This document shows, piece after piece, positions 1-7,318 of a stretch of DNA of 32,800 bases. A model generated the notes under the pieces. The model had not been told where the DNA came from. It ran no database searches and saw only the letters and a list, made by a program, of their open reading frames with translations. A program made the position numbers and the translations under genes. Origin of the DNA: CAZZEX01 sp964653285 (GTDB lineage Bacteria > Chloroflexota > Anaerolineae > B4-G1); the NCBI GenBank assembly GCA_964653285.1, contig CAZZEX010000053.1:1-32800 (forward strand). The letters run 5' to 3'. Each line of letters opens with the position of its first letter. The stretch's first letter is position 1.

Positions 1-68
1 GCTCTATCACCGACGTGACCCCGATCCCACATAACGGCTGTCGTCCGCCCAAGAAACGCCGGGTGTAG
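1..68 (+). CDS. rpsK: 30S ribosomal protein S11, C-terminal end (partial)
   Basis: The window opens inside a reading frame whose last residues, ITDVTPIPHNGCRPPKKRRV, are the conserved C-terminus of ribosomal protein S11, a small-subunit platform protein that binds 16S rRNA near the mRNA exit. Only about 21 codons are present; the rest lies upstream of the window. The stop codon is TAG at 66-68, and rpsD begins 51 bases later in the same direction. This is the usual rpsM-rpsK-rpsD-rpoA-rplQ order, so it is part of the alpha operon. Confidence 0.95.
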   Translation, partial: SITDVTPIPHNGCRPPKKRRV

Positions 69-119
69 TCTGGAGACTACAGCGGATGGTAAGAGGGTAA
101 ACGGATTAGGAGTGAGAGT

Positions 120-761
120 ATGGCCAGATATACCGGCCCGGTCTGTAAACTGTGCCGTCGTGAAGGGGAAAAACTGTTCTTGAAGGGGGAGCGTTGTTTC
201 TCGCCCAAGTGTCCTTTTGAGCGAGACCGTGGCTATCCACCTGGTGACCACGGCCGGCTAGCCCAATTCCGCCGTCGTCGCCCATCTGACTACTTGCGTC
301 AGTTGCGTGAGAAGCAGAAGGCGCGACGCATCTATGGGGTGCTGGAGCGTCAGTTCCGGCGCTACTTCCGCGAAGCGGAACGTCGGCCGGGCCTTACCGG
401 TGAGAATCTGCTCATTTTGCTGGAGAGCCGGCTCGACAGCGTCATCTACCGTCTGGGGTTCGCCGACTCAAGGGCACAGGCCCGCCAGCTGGTGCAGCAT
501 GGTCACTTCGTTGTCAATGGTCGCCGCACGAACATCCCATCCTACATCGTCTCCCCCCAGGATATGATCATGGTGCGAGAGGGGAGTCGTAAGCGCACGT
601 ACTTCAAAGAACGTGCCAAGCGTTTGGATGAGGGGGGGGTGCCCAACTGGCTGAGCCTGGATCCGAAAACGATGACGGCTCGAGTGCTGAATGTGCCGGC
701 GCGAGAGGACATTGATACGATATTGAGCGAGCAGGTAATTGTGGAGTACTATTCGCGTTAG
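120..761 (+). CDS. rpsD: 30S ribosomal protein S4, zinc-binding type
   Basis: S4 is a primary 16S rRNA binder that nucleates assembly of the 30S body. In many bacteria it also represses its own operon. The 213-residue protein has the normal length. It keeps a four-cysteine N-terminal zinc knuckle (C9, C12, C26, C31), so it is the C+ type of S4. The S4 RNA-binding domain spans about residues 102-165 and includes ESRLDSVIYRLGF and HGHFVVNGRRTNIPSY. The ATG at 120 is preceded by an AGGAG-type ribosome site. It sits between rpsK and rpoA as in most bacterial alpha operons. A run of eight G at 632-639 lies in frame. Identification is secure. Confidence 0.98.
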   Translation: MARYTGPVCKLCRREGEKLFLKGERCFSPKCPFERDRGYPPGDHGRLAQFRRRRPSDYLRQLREKQKARRIYGVLERQFRRYFREAERRPGLTGENLLILLESRLDSVIYRLGFADSRAQARQLVQHGHFVVNGRRTNIPSYIVSPQDMIMVREGSRKRTYFKERAKRLDEGGVPNWLSLDPKTMTARVLNVPAREDIDTILSEQVIVEYYSR

Positions 762-911
762 GGAGATATTGGACGTCTCGCTTCTGGGCCTGTTCTGGGG
801 GCGGTGGCCTGGTGGGCTGTGGGAGTTTCCGATGGGCGGTTTTTGCCCTGATTCGTTACGCGGTATGTTCTCTATACAGGCCAGAGGCTAACCAAACACA
901 GGAGGCGATGG

Positions 912-1865
912 TTGTCAGTTCAAGTGCTGCCGAAAATTGAGACGGATGCGATTTCCCAGACTTATGGCCGGTTTGTGATCGGCCCGTTGGAGAGTGGCTT
1001 TGGAGTCACGTTGGGCAATGCGCTCCGACGGGTGTTGCTCTCCTCGTTGCCTGGCGTAGCGGTGACCTCGCTCCGCATCTCCGATGTCGCGCACGAGTTC
1101 ACCGCCATCCCAGGCGTGCGAGAGGACGTGATACAGTTCATACTGCAGGTCAAACAACTGCGCCTGAAGATGGAAAGCCAGGAGCCGATGCGCATGTCTC
1201 TTCAGGTGCGGAATGAGGGCACGGTAACGGCTGGCGACATTCAAGCCCCACCGGAGGTCGAAATTCTGAACCCGGACCTATATCTCTTTACCGTGGATTC
1301 CGATGACGTACACCTCGATGTCGAATTCACGGTTGAACAGGGACGAGGTTACTTGCCGGCCGATAGACGTGGTCGGATGCCTATCAGCGAACTGCCCGTG
1401 GATGCCATATTCAGCCCTATTCGCCGCGCCGCTTTCGATGTAGATCGGGCGCGGGTAGGCCAGATGACTAACTATGACCGTTTGACGCTGGAGATCTGGA
1501 GCGACGGGCGGATTGCGCCATTAGATGCGCTTAAGGAAGCGGCGCGTATCCTGGTGACTCACCTGCGGCTGATCGCTGGTCTCACTTTGGAGGAGGAAGT
1601 CGAGCCGGTTGAAGAAGGGATTAGCCTTCCCGGCGAGGTCTATGAGATTCCTATTGAGCAACTTGGCCTGAGCGTGCGTGTGTTCAACTCCCTCAGACGC
1701 ACTGGTATCACCAGCGTGGGTGAGGTGCTGGAGATGCTGGCGTTGGGGGATGATACCTTGCTGACTATTCGTAACTTCGGGCAGAAATCACTGGATGAAT
1801 TGAAAGCACGGCTCCAGGAACGAGGCTTTCTGGAGGAGGGCACGGAGGAGAGTGGAGGTGCGTAG
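912..1865 (+). CDS. rpoA: DNA-directed RNA polymerase subunit alpha
   Basis: This is the alpha subunit, which dimerises to start RNA polymerase assembly and contacts promoter UP elements and activators. The 317-residue protein has the N-terminal assembly domain at about 1-230, with the typical GVTLGNALRRVLLSSLPG segment at 31-48. A linker leads to the C-terminal domain at about 248-308. Residues matching the E. coli DNA-contact set are present (R256, N259, G290, K292, S293 by motif alignment). The start is TTG at 912: GGAGG at 901-905 sits six bases upstream. The nearby ATG at 908 is out of frame and soon reaches a stop. rplQ begins on the very next base after the stop. The 150-base gap before it shows no convincing promoter or terminator. 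Confidence 0.98.
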   Translation: MSVQVLPKIETDAISQTYGRFVIGPLESGFGVTLGNALRRVLLSSLPGVAVTSLRISDVAHEFTAIPGVREDVIQFILQVKQLRLKMESQEPMRMSLQVRNEGTVTAGDIQAPPEVEILNPDLYLFTVDSDDVHLDVEFTVEQGRGYLPADRRGRMPISELPVDAIFSPIRRAAFDVDRARVGQMTNYDRLTLEIWSDGRIAPLDALKEAARILVTHLRLIAGLTLEEEVEPVEEGISLPGEVYEIPIEQLGLSVRVFNSLRRTGITSVGEVLEMLALGDDTLLTIRNFGQKSLDELKARLQERGFLEEGTEESGGA

Positions 1866-2279
1866 ATGCGACATCGTGTCGCAGGGAAGAAGCTGAACCG
1901 CTCCGGCGGTCACCGCAAGGCTTTATGCCGCAACCTGGTGACGGCGTTGTTTTATTACGAGCGTATTGAGACGACTGAGGCGAAGGCTAAGGCGGTCCGT
2001 GGGCAGGCGGATAAACTGATCACGCTGGCGAAGCGAGGTCTGAGAGCGGAGCGAGAAGATCCGGCTCGAGGTGTTCATGCCCGCCGGCTGGCAGCCGGTC
2101 GCCTGAACCGGTGGGTGACGGAGCCTGATGGCACGGTGGTGGATCTCTTAGAAAAGCTGTTCGGGGACATCGCACTGCGTTATGTGGACAGGCCCGGTGG
2201 TTACACCCGCATCTACAAGTTGGGGCCGCGTAAAGGCGACGCTGCACCGATGGTCCTGTTGGAGTTGGTTGAGGAGTAG
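1866..2279 (+). CDS. rplQ: 50S ribosomal protein L17
   Basis: L17 is a large-subunit protein near the exit tunnel. The N-terminus MRHRVAGKKLNRSGGHRKAL is the family hallmark, followed by the conserved stretch around TTEAKAKAVRGQADKLITLA. The 137-residue length is slightly above the E. coli protein and normal for the family. The ATG directly abuts the rpoA stop codon, so the two are probably translationally coupled; GGAGG-like sequence at the end of rpoA can serve as its ribosome site. It ends the classical alpha operon. truA follows 25 bases later with no terminator between. Confidence 0.97.
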   Translation: MRHRVAGKKLNRSGGHRKALCRNLVTALFYYERIETTEAKAKAVRGQADKLITLAKRGLRAEREDPARGVHARRLAAGRLNRWVTEPDGTVVDLLEKLFGDIALRYVDRPGGYTRIYKLGPRKGDAAPMVLLELVEE

Positions 2280-2304
2280 GAGCGGGAGGTAGGCAAGCGT
2301 TACG

Positions 2305-3033
2305 ATGCGGGTGCGGGCGGTCGTCGCCTACGACGGGACGGATTACAGCGGGTTCCAACGTCAGGCCAGCGGTCCGACTGTTCAAGCAGCATTGGAGGCG
2401 GCGCTGGCGCAGGTGACCCAGGAGACGATCACTGTCCTGGCAGCGGGCCGTACTGATGCTGGCGTACACGCAGTGGGGCAGGTCATCGTCTTCGGTACGG
2501 CCTGGCGGCACGGGCCGGGCGACTTGCAGAGGGCGTTGAACGCGGTTCTGCCCGCCGACATTGCCGTCCAAGAGGTTGATGAAGTCGCGCTGGGCTTTCA
2601 TCCGCGCTACGATGCCCGCAGCCGGCGCTACCGATATACGCTTTACAATGCGCCAGTGCGCTATCCCCTGACCCGGCGGTATAGCCTGCACGTGGCTACG
2701 CTGCTGGACGTGGCAGCGATGCAGCGGGCGGCCCAGTCCCTGGTGGGCGAGCACGACTTCGCTACCTTTGGGCGGCCACCGCAGGGCGAGGTCACGGTGC
2801 GGCGGGTGCTGACGGCAGAGTGGAGTGGGGAGCGTCCTGGGCTGACATTTGACATTGAGGCGAACGCTTTTCTCTACCGCATGGTGCGCAGCATCGTCGG
2901 TACGTTGCTCCAGGTCGGGCGGGGCGAGATGAGTGTGGAGGAATTCGTGGCAGTGCTGGCGTCGTGCGATCGCAGCCAGGCTGGGCCAACGGCCCTTCCT
3001 CATGGGCTTTGTCTGATGGAAGTGAAGTATTAA
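2305..3033 (+). CDS. truA: tRNA pseudouridine(38-40) synthase TruA
   Basis: TruA isomerises uridines 38, 39 and 40 of the tRNA anticodon arm to pseudouridine. The 242-residue protein starts with RAVVAYDGTDYSGFQRQ and contains the catalytic motif AGRTDAGVH, with the catalytic aspartate at D51. The second half carries the conserved RRYRYTLYN and FLYRMVRSIVGTLL segments. Length is typical. It lies between rplQ and rplM, a placement seen in many bacteria (rplQ-truA-rplM-rpsI). The spacing of 25 and 47 bases suggests one transcript. The call is secure. Confidence 0.97.
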   Translation: MRVRAVVAYDGTDYSGFQRQASGPTVQAALEAALAQVTQETITVLAAGRTDAGVHAVGQVIVFGTAWRHGPGDLQRALNAVLPADIAVQEVDEVALGFHPRYDARSRRYRYTLYNAPVRYPLTRRYSLHVATLLDVAAMQRAAQSLVGEHDFATFGRPPQGEVTVRRVLTAEWSGERPGLTFDIEANAFLYRMVRSIVGTLLQVGRGEMSVEEFVAVLASCDRSQAGPTALPHGLCLMEVKY

Positions 3034-3080
3034 CGCCTGTTCGATGGGAGCGGTATATTTCGGATGGGAGTGTCGAAATC

Positions 3081-3515
3081 GTGGAAAAGACTTACGTGAC
3101 GAAGAAGGAAGATGTCCAACGAGAGTGGTACGTGGTGGATGCCACGGGGCAGACTCTGGGCCGCCTGGCTACTCAGGTGGCGCATATCCTGCGCGGTAAG
3201 CACAAGCCCATCTACTCACCCTCGGTTGACACCGGTGACTACGTGATCGTCGTCAACGCTGAGAAGATTCACGTGTCCGGACGCAAACTGGATCAGAAAA
3301 TCTACTATCGTCACTCCGGCTATCCGGGTGGGCTCAAGAAGATCACACTGCGCAATCTGCTCCAGAAGCATCCCGCGCGGGTGGTCGAGCACGCAGTGCG
3401 AGGTATGCTGCCGAAAAACCGGCTGGGGCGACGGATGTTCAGGAAGTTGAAGGTATACGCTGGCCCAGGCCATCCCCATGTGGCACAGCAGCCTAGTCCG
3501 TTGGAGTTAAGATGA
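3081..3515 (+). CDS. rplM: 50S ribosomal protein L13
   Basis: L13 is an early-assembling large-subunit protein. The chosen GTG start at 3081 gives 144 residues, the usual family length. A longer in-frame reading from 2964 would overlap truA and add an unrelated N-terminus. A GGAG at about 3067-3070 is the likely ribosome site. Family motifs are visible: WYVVDATGQTLGRLAT, GDYVIVVNAEKIHVSGRK, YYRHSGYPGGLK and the C-terminal LKVYAGPGHPH. The stop codon lies just before the ribosome site of rpsI, giving the usual rplM-rpsI pair. Confidence 0.96.
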   Translation: MEKTYVTKKEDVQREWYVVDATGQTLGRLATQVAHILRGKHKPIYSPSVDTGDYVIVVNAEKIHVSGRKLDQKIYYRHSGYPGGLKKITLRNLLQKHPARVVEHAVRGMLPKNRLGRRMFRKLKVYAGPGHPHVAQQPSPLELR

Positions 3516-3532
3516 CAGGAGGGGAAATGGGA

Positions 3533-3922
3533 ATGGAGTATTACGAAGCGGTTGGGCGACGTAAGATGGCTACCGCGCGGGTGCGTCTCTTCCCCGAGGG
3601 CGATGGTATCATCGTCGTCAACGACCGGCCGCTCGAAGAGTACTTCGCCCGAAGTGTGGATGTTCTCCATCTCAAGGAGCCGCTCAGGGTGACGGCGACG
3701 GAGAACCGCTTCAACATCAGCGTCATGGTGAAGGGGGGGGGGGTGAGCGGGCAGGCCGGGGCGATCCGACTGGGCATCGCGCGGGCGTTGTTGAAGGTGG
3801 ACCCAGACCTGCGGCCGATCCTGCGCCAGGGTGGTTTTCTCACCCGCGATGCGCGGATAAAGGAACGTAAAAAACCTGGCCTCAAGAGAGCCAGGAAGGC
3901 TCCTCAGTACACCAAGAGGTAG
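3533..3922 (+). CDS. rpsI: 30S ribosomal protein S9
   Basis: S9 reaches the P-site tRNA with its basic C-terminal tail, which here ends in APQYTKR as expected. The ATG at 3533 is preferred because AGGAGG at 3517-3522 lies ten bases upstream and the resulting 129 residues match the family. The in-frame ATGs at 3512 and 3527 are too far from or too close to that site. Conserved segments include EAVGRRKMATARVRLFPEG and GQAGAIRLGIARALL. The conserved glycine triplet is encoded by an unbroken run of eleven G (3733-3743). A strong terminator follows 41 bases after the stop. Confidence 0.95.
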   Translation: MEYYEAVGRRKMATARVRLFPEGDGIIVVNDRPLEEYFARSVDVLHLKEPLRVTATENRFNISVMVKGGGVSGQAGAIRLGIARALLKVDPDLRPILRQGGFLTRDARIKERKKPGLKRARKAPQYTKR

Positions 3923-3962
3923 ATTGGGTAAACTGGAGGTTTGGCAAAGTGCTCTACCAAAG

Positions 3963-3992
3963 AGCGGGGTTCGACGATGAACCCCGCTTTTT
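3963..3992 (+). terminator. Intrinsic terminator after rpsI
   Basis: A perfect ten-base inverted repeat (AGCGGGGTTC at 3963-3972 and GAACCCCGCT at 3979-3988) has a six-base loop and runs into five T (3988-3992). This is a textbook Rho-independent terminator closing the ribosomal protein/truA transcript. Confidence 0.92.
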
Positions 3993-4141
3993 GCTCGTCC
4001 GTGGACATGGACTCCATTTTGGTTTGGACAGGATCTCGCCGTGGGACTATGATCTCCCGCTTCAGGCACTGATCTTGCTGCGCAGAGCCGGGATCTGACG
4101 GCCTCTGGCGAGCAGGTGAGGAGTAGCCTTCAAACATGACA

Positions 4142-4171
4142 TTGTCAAAGTAGTTACCCCGCCAATATATT
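4142..4171 (+). promoter_or_regulatory. Possible promoter before the methylase-MazG gene
   Basis: TTGTCA at 4142-4147 and TATATT at 4166-4171 are 18 bases apart. The predicted start of RNA would fall almost on the ribosome site at 4177-4183, leaving a very short leader, so the call is tentative. The -35 box lies inside an 11-base inverted repeat, TGACA-T-TGTCA (4137-4147), that could bind a regulator. The remainder of the 3993-4141 gap shows nothing else recognisable. Confidence 0.35.
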
Positions 4172-4187
4172 TCGTCAAGGAGGACGG

Positions 4188-5624
4188 ATGACAATTACCA
4201 TCGTGGGTCTGGGGCCGGGCGATCCGCATCACCTGACGCGGGAAGCGTGGGCGGTGCTGAAGGCAGCCAGTGAGGTCTGGCTGCGCACGGAGCACCACCC
4301 GACCGTGGCCGGATTGCCGCCTCATCTGACGTTGCACTCCTTCGACTACCTCTACGAGGAGGCGAAGGATTTCCCGCAGGTCTACACTGCCATCGCTGGC
4401 GAGGTGCTGCGATTGGGACAGCGCCCGGAGGGAGTTATCTACGCCGTGCCGGGCCATCCGCTGATGGGGGAAGCCACGGTGGGGCAGGTTCTATCGCGGG
4501 CGGAGGAGGCTGGCCTGGCGGTGCACGTCGTAGAGGGGCTGAGTTTCGTCGAGCCCACGCTCGCGGCGCTGAGGATAGACGCGCTGGCGGGCTTGCAGAT
4601 CTACGATGCATTGGAACTGGCGGCTCGTTATCATCCGCCACTCAACCCGGACCTGCCAGCGCTGGTGGGCCAACTTTACAGCCGCTCGCTCGCCGCTGAT
4701 GTTAAAATCACGCTGATGAACCAGTATCCCGACAACCACGAGGTGATGCTGGTGCACGCAGCCGCGACTCCTGAGCAGCGTGTCGTTCGCTTACTGCTCT
4801 ACGAACTCGACCGCCGGGACGACATTGCTCACCTGACCACGCTCTACGTGCCGCCGCTTCCTGGTGCCACCAGTTTTGAGGGCTTACAGGATACGGTGGC
4901 TCACCTCCGCGCGCCGGACGGCTGCCCTTGGGATCGCGAGCAGACCCACGAGAGCCTGCGGGCGGGGCTGTTGGAGGAAGCGTACGAGGTGTTAGCAGCG
5001 ATTGACGGGGGTGATGTGCCGGCGCTGCAGGAAGAGTTGGGCGACCTGTTGTTGCAGATCTTGCTCCAGGCGCAGATCGCCACCGAAGAGGGTGAGTTCA
5101 AGATGGCCCAGGTCGTCGCCGGTATTGATGCCAAACTCAAGCATCGCCACCCACACGTGTGGGGCGGGCGGCCGGTGAAGGGGACCGAGGAGGTGTTGCG
5201 GCGCTGGGAAGAACTGAAGCGAGAGGAGAAGGGAGAGGACCACTCGGTGCTGGATGGTGTCCCGGCGGCGATGCCAGCGTTGCAGCAGGCCGATGCCTAC
5301 AGCCTGCGTGCAGCCCGGGTGGGCTTCGATTGGACTGAGGCGAGCGGCGTGGCCGACAAGGTCCGGGAGGAGATGGCCGAGGTGGAAGCAGCGACTACTC
5401 CGAAGGAGCGGGGGGCGGAGTTAGGCGACCTGCTGTTCGCGGTGGTCAACTGGGCCCGCTGGCTGGGGGTGGATCCAGAGACGGCGTTGCGAGAGGCGAA
5501 CGCTCGCTTTGCGCGTCGCTTTCGTGGTGTGGAGCGGATGGCCCATGAGCGCGGGCTGGATATGGCGGCGCTGACGATTGACGAGTTGGAAGCGTTGTGG
5601 CAGGAAGCGAAGTCGAATGACTAA
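4188..5624 (+). CDS. mazG: YabN-type fusion: tetrapyrrole methylase domain plus tandem MazG pyrophosphohydrolase
   Basis: The 478-residue protein joins an N-terminal SAM-dependent methylase-like domain (about 1-220; GLGPGDP at 7-13, AVPGHPLMGEATV near 86-98) to two MazG units. The first unit (about 232-345) has GCPWD at 245-249, LLEEAYE from 261 and ELGDLL at 283-288. The second (about 365-470) repeats the EE and ELGDLL (411-416) metal-site pattern. MazG hydrolyses nucleoside triphosphates to monophosphates and pyrophosphate, a housecleaning role. The methylase substrate in this fusion is not established. The architecture matches B. subtilis YabN. The ATG has AAGGAGG four bases upstream. A hairpin follows the stop closely. 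Family call is secure; cellular role is inferred. Confidence 0.93.
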   Translation: MTITIVGLGPGDPHHLTREAWAVLKAASEVWLRTEHHPTVAGLPPHLTLHSFDYLYEEAKDFPQVYTAIAGEVLRLGQRPEGVIYAVPGHPLMGEATVGQVLSRAEEAGLAVHVVEGLSFVEPTLAALRIDALAGLQIYDALELAARYHPPLNPDLPALVGQLYSRSLAADVKITLMNQYPDNHEVMLVHAAATPEQRVVRLLLYELDRRDDIAHLTTLYVPPLPGATSFEGLQDTVAHLRAPDGCPWDREQTHESLRAGLLEEAYEVLAAIDGGDVPALQEELGDLLLQILLQAQIATEEGEFKMAQVVAGIDAKLKHRHPHVWGGRPVKGTEEVLRRWEELKREEKGEDHSVLDGVPAAMPALQQADAYSLRAARVGFDWTEASGVADKVREEMAEVEAATTPKERGAELGDLLFAVVNWARWLGVDPETALREANARFARRFRGVERMAHERGLDMAALTIDELEALWQEAKSND

Positions 5625-5642
5625 TGACAAATGGTAGATGAC

Positions 5643-5671
5643 GAAGCCCCACTCAGTAAGAGTGGGGCTTC
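5643..5671. terminator. Hairpin terminator between mazG and tRNA-Pro
   Basis: An 11-base perfect inverted repeat (5643-5653 with 5661-5671, seven-base loop) separates the convergent mazG and tRNA genes. The trailing sequence is only moderately T-rich on the plus strand and not on the minus strand. It probably works as a weak or bidirectional terminator. Confidence 0.7.
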
Positions 5672-5682
5672 TCGTTAGTCAG

Positions 5683-5757
5683 TCGGGGCGAGCGGATTTG
5701 AACCGCTGACCTCACGGACCCGAACCGTGCGCGCTAACCGAACTGCGCTACGCCCCG
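5683..5757 (-). tRNA. tRNA-Pro (anticodon CGG)
   Basis: Read on the minus strand, the sequence folds as a full cloverleaf. It has a seven-base acceptor stem CGGGGCG/CGCCCCG, a D arm with GCGC/GCGC, and a 5-base anticodon stem CACGG/CCGTG. The anticodon loop TTCGGGT has CGG at positions 34-36. A five-base variable loop and a T arm AGCGG-TTCAAAT-CCGCT follow. The discriminator is A and no CCA is encoded. It decodes CCG proline codons. The gene lies between convergent mazG and its own promoter. Confidence 0.95.
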
Positions 5758-5768
5758 GTAGTGCAGTT

Positions 5769-5796
5769 ATTATACCTCATTCGGGCTGTTTGGCAA
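5769..5796 (-). promoter_or_regulatory. Promoter for tRNA-Pro
   Basis: On the minus strand TTGCCA (plus 5791-5796) and a perfect TATAAT (plus 5769-5774) are 16 bases apart. The -10 box ends 11 bases before the tRNA 5' end, as expected for a stable-RNA promoter with a very short leader. Confidence 0.8.
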
Positions 5797-5804
5797 GGCA
5801 AAAC

Positions 5805-5833
5805 TTGACACGGTTGGATTTCTGCGGTAATAT
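5805..5833 (+). promoter_or_regulatory. Promoter for the ArsR-type regulator
   Basis: A perfect TTGACA (5805-5810) and TAATAT (5828-5833) are spaced by 17 bases. The predicted RNA start leaves a leader of about 50 bases before the regulator. It is back to back with the tRNA-Pro promoter, whose -35 box lies only eight bases away. Confidence 0.8.
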
Positions 5834-5890
5834 ATAAGCGCTTTTTTATGAAACCGTTCTTTATACGTTACAGGACTGCGGGAGGCGACT

Positions 5891-6217
5891 ATGGCCGTTC
5901 AGCGGCGCAGGGCGCTTGACGGGGAACTGCGGGAGATGACGCGCTATTTCTATGCCCTTAAGGGCATCTTGCGCCTGCGCATCCTCGTGGCGCTCGCCAG
6001 TAACAGAGAGATGACCGTGACCGAGTTGGCGCAGGCGCTGCACGTCAGCCAGCCGCTCGTCTCCTTTCACCTGCGCCCCTTGCGTGTACTCGGCTTGGTT
6101 CGGGTTCGGCGATCCGGTCGGGAGGTGTATTGTTCTGTGAACCTGCCCGAAATCCAGCGTCGTCAAGACGAGTTCATGGAAATGCTGACCAGAACCATGG
6201 CTTTAGAGGAGGTGTGA
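5891..6217 (+). CDS. ArsR-family winged-helix transcriptional regulator
   Basis: A 108-residue protein with a single winged helix-turn-helix. Helices include YFYALKGILRLRILVALA, then MTVTELAQALHVSQPLVSFH as the recognition region, and a wing around VRVRRSGREVYCSVN. ArsR-type proteins are dimeric repressors, often of metal or stress genes. No clustered cysteine metal site is visible (a lone cysteine lies in the wing segment), so the signal is unknown. The ATG has GGGAGG a few bases upstream. It is the first gene after a good promoter and precedes the collapsed ino1 gene by 26 bases, so it may regulate the following lipid gene or itself. Family call good, target unknown. Confidence 0.88.
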   Translation: MAVQRRRALDGELREMTRYFYALKGILRLRILVALASNREMTVTELAQALHVSQPLVSFHLRPLRVLGLVRVRRSGREVYCSVNLPEIQRRQDEFMEMLTRTMALEEV

Positions 6218-6243
6218 GTAGGGAAAGGCGTGAACAGGAGTAA

Positions 6244-6411
6244 GTGCGCGTGGTGATCATCGGTGTGGGCAACTGTGCCGCGACGTTGGTTCAGGGGACG
6301 TGTTTTTGCAAGTCCTTGTATTTCATGAAATCGTCACCCGTCCAGTTCACTGGCGGTGAGGCGCGGAGGAGACTCGTGACATTACGTAGGCGGAAGGATC
6401 ACGGACAATGA
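6244..6411 (+). pseudogene. ino1: Collapsed inositol-1-phosphate synthase gene (N- and C-terminal ends only)
   Basis: A GTG-started frame of 55 codons with AGGAG just upstream begins VRVVIIGVGNCAATLVQG. This is the NAD-binding N-terminus of bacterial myo-inositol-1-phosphate synthase. After about 18 codons the sequence jumps to YFMKSSPVQFTGGEARR, which resembles the C-terminal end of the same enzyme family. Roughly 300 central residues are missing. The stop codon overlaps the start of the CDP-alcohol transferase (ATGA), as a complete gene in an operon would. Such a protein cannot be catalytic. The N-terminal match is strong; the C-terminal match is from memory of the family and less certain. 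An assembly collapse is the main alternative. Confidence 0.65.
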
Positions 6412-7070
6412 GTAGCACCCAGCGGGTAGAAATCAATAAAAGTGCAACGCGAAAGCGACACCGTAGACGGTGGGATTCACTGACCGACTGGGCGCGTACC
6501 CAGGCGAGGGTTATCCTGGTACCCATCGCCCGCGCCATGGGCCGGCTGGGCATTCATCCCAATACAATCACCATCCTTGGCCTGCTGTTGCAAGCCAGCG
6601 TGGGGGTTGTGTTTGGCCTGGGCCACATTACGCTGGGTGGCTGGCTGTTGCTGATCGTTGCGCCGGTGGATGCGCTGGATGGAGCGTTGGCGCGGGCACT
6701 CGGAAAGCAGAGCCGCTTTGGGGCCTTTCTCGATTCAACTCTGGACCGGCTTTCCGATGCCGCGCTGATTCTGGGATTCACGGCGCACTACCTGCGCCAG
6801 GGGGCATCCACAGTGGTTATGTTGCTTCTCATCTCGCTGGTGGCGGTGATGATGGTCAGTTACGTACGTGCCCGGGCTGAGGCGCAGGGCTTCCCTTGCA
6901 AGGTTGGATTGCTGACCCGCATGGAGCGTATTATTCTCATCGGTGTACTGTCGGCGGTCGGGCTGCCCACCGTGATGATATGGGCGCTGGCGGTGCTCTC
7001 TGTGTTCACGGTGGTTCAGCGCATTCTATACGTTTATGCGGTCTCTCGACGGGAGAAGCAGGATAGTTAG
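6408..7070 (+). CDS. CDP-alcohol phosphatidyltransferase (possible phosphatidylinositol-phosphate synthase)
   Basis: An integral membrane enzyme that moves a phosphatidyl group from CDP-diacylglycerol to an alcohol. The family motif D-x2-DG-x2-AR-x8-G-x3-D-x3-D is complete: D88, D91, G92, A95, R96, G105, D109, D113. About five or six hydrophobic segments surround it. The first ~35 residues are basic and soluble. The 220-residue length fits. The start codon overlaps the stop of the ino1 remnant, and ino1-linked members usually make phosphatidylinositol phosphate, so that substrate is a reasonable guess. Phosphatidylglycerophosphate synthesis is the alternative. A terminator follows about 60 bases after the stop. 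cdsA, making the CDP-diacylglycerol donor, lies at 26505. Confidence 0.88.
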   Translation: MSSTQRVEINKSATRKRHRRRWDSLTDWARTQARVILVPIARAMGRLGIHPNTITILGLLLQASVGVVFGLGHITLGGWLLLIVAPVDALDGALARALGKQSRFGAFLDSTLDRLSDAALILGFTAHYLRQGASTVVMLLLISLVAVMMVSYVRARAEAQGFPCKVGLLTRMERIILIGVLSAVGLPTVMIWALAVLSVFTVVQRILYVYAVSRREKQDS

Positions 7071-7130
7071 GTTAGAATAGCCAGGAGTTGCCAAGGGACT
7101 GTGAAGTTGAGAGTGTAGAACTGAGACTGT

Positions 7131-7172
7131 GAAACTGCCGGGCGGAAGCACCGTTCGGCAGTTTCTTCTTGG
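7131..7172 (+). terminator. Intrinsic terminator after the phosphatidyltransferase
   Basis: GAAACTGCCG (7131-7140) pairs with CGGCAGTTTC (7156-7165). An inner CGG/CCG pairing shortens the loop, and TTCTT follows. It ends the ArsR-ino1 remnant-transferase transcript. Confidence 0.8.
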
Positions 7173-7201
7173 GAGTCTCTTATCGTAGTACTCTATACCC
7201 A

Positions 7202-7229
7202 TTGTCAGGAGAGCCCAACGTGGTATAAT
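7202..7229 (+). promoter_or_regulatory. Promoter for the ABC-2 exporter operon
   Basis: TTGTCA (7202-7207) and a perfect TATAAT (7224-7229) are 16 bases apart. RNA would start near 7236 and leave a leader of about 80 bases before the ATG at 7319. Confidence 0.8.
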
Positions 7230-7254
7230 GAGATTGTCTTCTGAGATTGTCTTC
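7229..7254. repeat. Perfect 13-base tandem duplication in the exporter leader
   Basis: TGAGATTGTCTTC occurs twice head to tail (7229-7241 and 7242-7254), starting at the last base of the -10 box. It places the repeat across the expected RNA start. A recent slippage duplication is the simplest explanation. Confidence 0.85.
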
Positions 7255-7318
7255 GTGTGGGACAGGCTTTGCATTCTGCCGCTTGGACGGCCAGGTAGTC
7301 GTTCTGAGCGTAGCGACG

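Noticed and set aside
762..911. Promoter for rpoA in the gap after rpsD
   Set aside because: Candidate boxes (TTGCCC with TATGTT, or TTCGTT with TATACA) have 15-base spacers and poor -35 matches, so I do not list one.
2020..3003. Minus-strand open frame of 327 codons opposite rplQ/truA
   Set aside because: It spans two conserved plus-strand genes and shows no protein-like motif.
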